A stretch of 64,000 nucleotides of DNA from Rhizobacter sp. AJA081-3 (GTDB lineage Bacteria; Pseudomonadota; Gammaproteobacteria; Burkholderiales; Burkholderiaceae_C). Where the stretch lies: positions 5,146,001 to 5,210,000 of the forward strand of contig NZ_CP059067.1 in the NCBI RefSeq assembly GCF_017795745.1, read 5' to 3'. How positions within the stretch are numbered: the stretch's first letter is position 1; the number at the start of each line of letters is the position of its first letter. The position numbers and the translations under genes are program-made. A model generated the notes under the pieces. The model did not search any database. It had not been told where the DNA came from and worked only from the letters and a program-made list of their open reading frames with translations. Shown here one piece after another: positions 62,622-64,000 of this stretch.

Positions 62622-63694
62622 TCGAGGCGCGCCTCGAACTTCCGCGCCGCGGCTTCGCGCTCGACGTGTCGCTCACGCTGCCCGAGCGCGGCGTGACTGC
62701 GCTGTTCGGTCCGTCCGGCTGCGGCAAGACCACGCTGCTGCGCGCGTTGGCCGGCCTGGAGCGCGCCGCGGGGCGCGTGGCGCTGGGCAACGAGGTCTGG
62801 CAGGACGACGCCGTGCCGCGCTTCGTGCCGACGCACCAGCGCGCGATCGGCTACGTGATCCAGGAGGCGGCGCTGTTCCCGCACCTCGATGTGCGCCGCA
62901 ACCTCGCCTATGGGCTGAAGCGCATCGCGCCGGGCGAGCGCCGCATCGCGCTCGATCAGGTGGTCGACCTGCTGGGCATCGGCCACCTGCTCGAGCGGCG
63001 GCCCGATACGCTTTCCGGTGGCGAGCGCCAGCGCGTGGCGATCGCCCGCGCGCTGGCCACCAGCCCCAAGCTGCTGCTGATGGACGAGCCGCTGGCCGCG
63101 CTGGACGCGAAGCGCAAGGCCGAACTGCTGCCCTACCTCGACCGGCTGCACGAGGAACTCGGCATCCCGATCGTCTACGTGAGTCACGCCATCGACGAGG
63201 TGGCGCGCCTGCCGATCCACCTGGTGCTGATGGAGGCCGGGCGCGTGCTGGCCGACGGCCCGCTGCCCGACATGCTGGCGCGGCTGGATCTGCCGGTGGC
63301 CTTCGGCGACGATGCCGGCGTGGTGCTCGATGCGGTGATCGGCGAACGCGATGCGCAGTGGGGACTGGCGCGGCTCGATGTCGACGGCGAATCCTGCCGC
63401 CTGTGGACGCGCGACCAGGGTCTGCCCCTGGGCCGCCGCGTGCGCCTGCGCGTGCTGGCCCGCGACGTCAGCCTGACGCGCACGCCGCAAACCGGCACCA
63501 GCATCGGCAACCAGCTGCGCGGCAGCATCGAGGCGATCGCCGACGACGAACACCCGGCGCTGGCGCTGGTGCGTGTGCGCGTCGGCACGGCAGCGGTGGT
63601 GGCGCGGCTGACGCGGCGCTCGGCGCACACGCTCGAACTCGCTGTCGGCATGCCGGTGTGGGCGCAGGTGAAGACTGTGGCCTTGATGGAATGA
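62618..63694 (+). CDS. modC: Molybdate ABC transporter ATPase ModC
   Basis: The 358-residue ATPase. Walker A is 'GPSGCGKTT', the signature 'LSGGERQRVAIARALA', Walker B 'LLLMDEPLAALD', and the switch His is in 'YVSHAID'. The C-terminal part from about residue 285 is a mop/TOBE-like molybdate-binding domain. It overlaps modB and modE by 4 bases each. Confidence 0.96.
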   Translation: MIEARLELPRRGFALDVSLTLPERGVTALFGPSGCGKTTLLRALAGLERAAGRVALGNEVWQDDAVPRFVPTHQRAIGYVIQEAALFPHLDVRRNLAYGLKRIAPGERRIALDQVVDLLGIGHLLERRPDTLSGGERQRVAIARALATSPKLLLMDEPLAALDAKRKAELLPYLDRLHEELGIPIVYVSHAIDEVARLPIHLVLMEAGRVLADGPLPDMLARLDLPVAFGDDAGVVLDAVIGERDAQWGLARLDVDGESCRLWTRDQGLPLGRRVRLRVLARDVSLTRTPQTGTSIGNQLRGSIEAIADDEHPALALVRVRVGTAAVVARLTRRSAHTLELAVGMPVWAQVKTVALME

Positions 63695-64000
63695 GCGGCG
63701 ACCTCCTCAGCGGCGAATTACGCCTGGCGGGCCGGCTCGATGCGCGCTTCTTCGCGCTGCTCGAGGCGCTGGACGCCACCGGCTCGATCAACAAGGCCGC
63801 GCGCACCGCGGGCCTGAGCTACAAGGGCGCCTGGCTGCTGCTCGAGTCCGCCTGCAACCTGGCCAACGAGCCGCTGCTCGAGACCGTCACCGGCGGCGCC
63901 GGTGGCGGCGGCACGCGCCTCACCCTGGCCGCGCGCGGCCTGCTCGGCGCCTGGCGCACGCTGCAGGACGAGCACCGCGAATTCCTGCGCGCCCAGGAGG
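63691..64000 (+). CDS. modE: Molybdate-responsive regulator ModE, N-terminal part (runs off the window)
   Basis: The first 103 codons of a ModE regulator: the winged-helix domain 'LDARFFALLEALDATGSINKAARTAGLSYKGAWLLLES' in parts and 'LLETVTGGAGGGGTRLT', the glycine-rich wing. The C-terminal molybdate-binding domain, if present, lies past base 64000. The start overlaps the modC stop (ATGA). It probably represses modABC through the palindrome at 61112-61135 when molybdate is plentiful. Confidence 0.9.
   Translation, partial: MSGDLLSGELRLAGRLDARFFALLEALDATGSINKAARTAGLSYKGAWLLLESACNLANEPLLETVTGGAGGGGTRLTLAARGLLGAWRTLQDEHREFLRAQE

Overview
The window is GC-rich DNA that reads like a betaproteobacterium of the order Burkholderiales (Rubrivivax, Leptothrix or Methylibium type). 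This rests on the protein signatures (PurU, a short extra IF-1, BoxB, QorB with an HxlR regulator) and on nif gene order. It is a chromosomal diazotrophy region. I see no transposase, integrase, plasmid function or CRISPR array.

Layout. 1-9.6 kb holds housekeeping and accessory genes: a histidine kinase fragment, an ECF sigma/anti-sigma pair, purU, a YheT-type hydrolase, a membrane-anchored cytochrome c, a flavin monooxygenase, tRNA-Arg(CCG) and infA. 9.7-18.3 kb is one long nifB operon: nifB, fdxN, an IscA-like protein, a helical-repeat protein, an LRV Fe-S protein, two nifZ, a small unknown, nifS, nifT, a small unknown, a DegT-like protein, a SIR2-like protein and a [2Fe-2S] ferredoxin. 18.4-24.9 kb is a non-nif block: a methyltransferase with a MerR regulator, a DUF349 protein abutting a truncated gene, and a desaturase. 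25.0-28.1 kb (minus strand) carries the nitrogenase switch-off genes draT and draG with a truncated haemoglobin, an unknown and an FmdB protein. 28.4-32.8 kb is nifHDK plus a [2Fe-2S] ferredoxin. 33-47 kb is a second non-nif block of envelope proteins, a rhomboid protease, a P-type ATPase and a qorB/HxlR pair; inside it lies a two-gene unknown operon with nif-type control signals. 47.2-49.9 kb encodes a flavoprotein, a b-type membrane protein and a decahaem cytochrome c. 50.1-55.3 kb is nifE, a repeat-filled gap, nifN, nifX, DUF269, DUF683, fdxB and nifQ. 55.3-59.3 kb (minus strand) encodes a Tat-exported ferredoxin, an NrfD/PsrC-like membrane protein, a multihaem cytochrome, an unknown and a bacteriohemerythrin. 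59.6-64 kb has a lone boxB and the molybdate system modABC with a partial modE.

How it works together. nifHDK make the Mo-nitrogenase; nifB, E, N, X and Q with the Fe-S helpers build FeMo-cofactor; modABC bring in molybdate; DraT/DraG modify NifH at Arg102. NifA-type upstream sites (TGT-N10-ACA) and sigma-54 -24/-12 promoters occur before nifB, nifH and an orphan gene pair at 36.8 kb; nifE has a sigma-54 promoter with a degenerate site. The redox modules beside nifE and nifQ, and two enzyme-like proteins with substituted active-site residues in the nifB operon (DegT-like Ser189; SIR2-like Trp113 and Trp169), are the least explained parts and the best candidates for undescribed biology.
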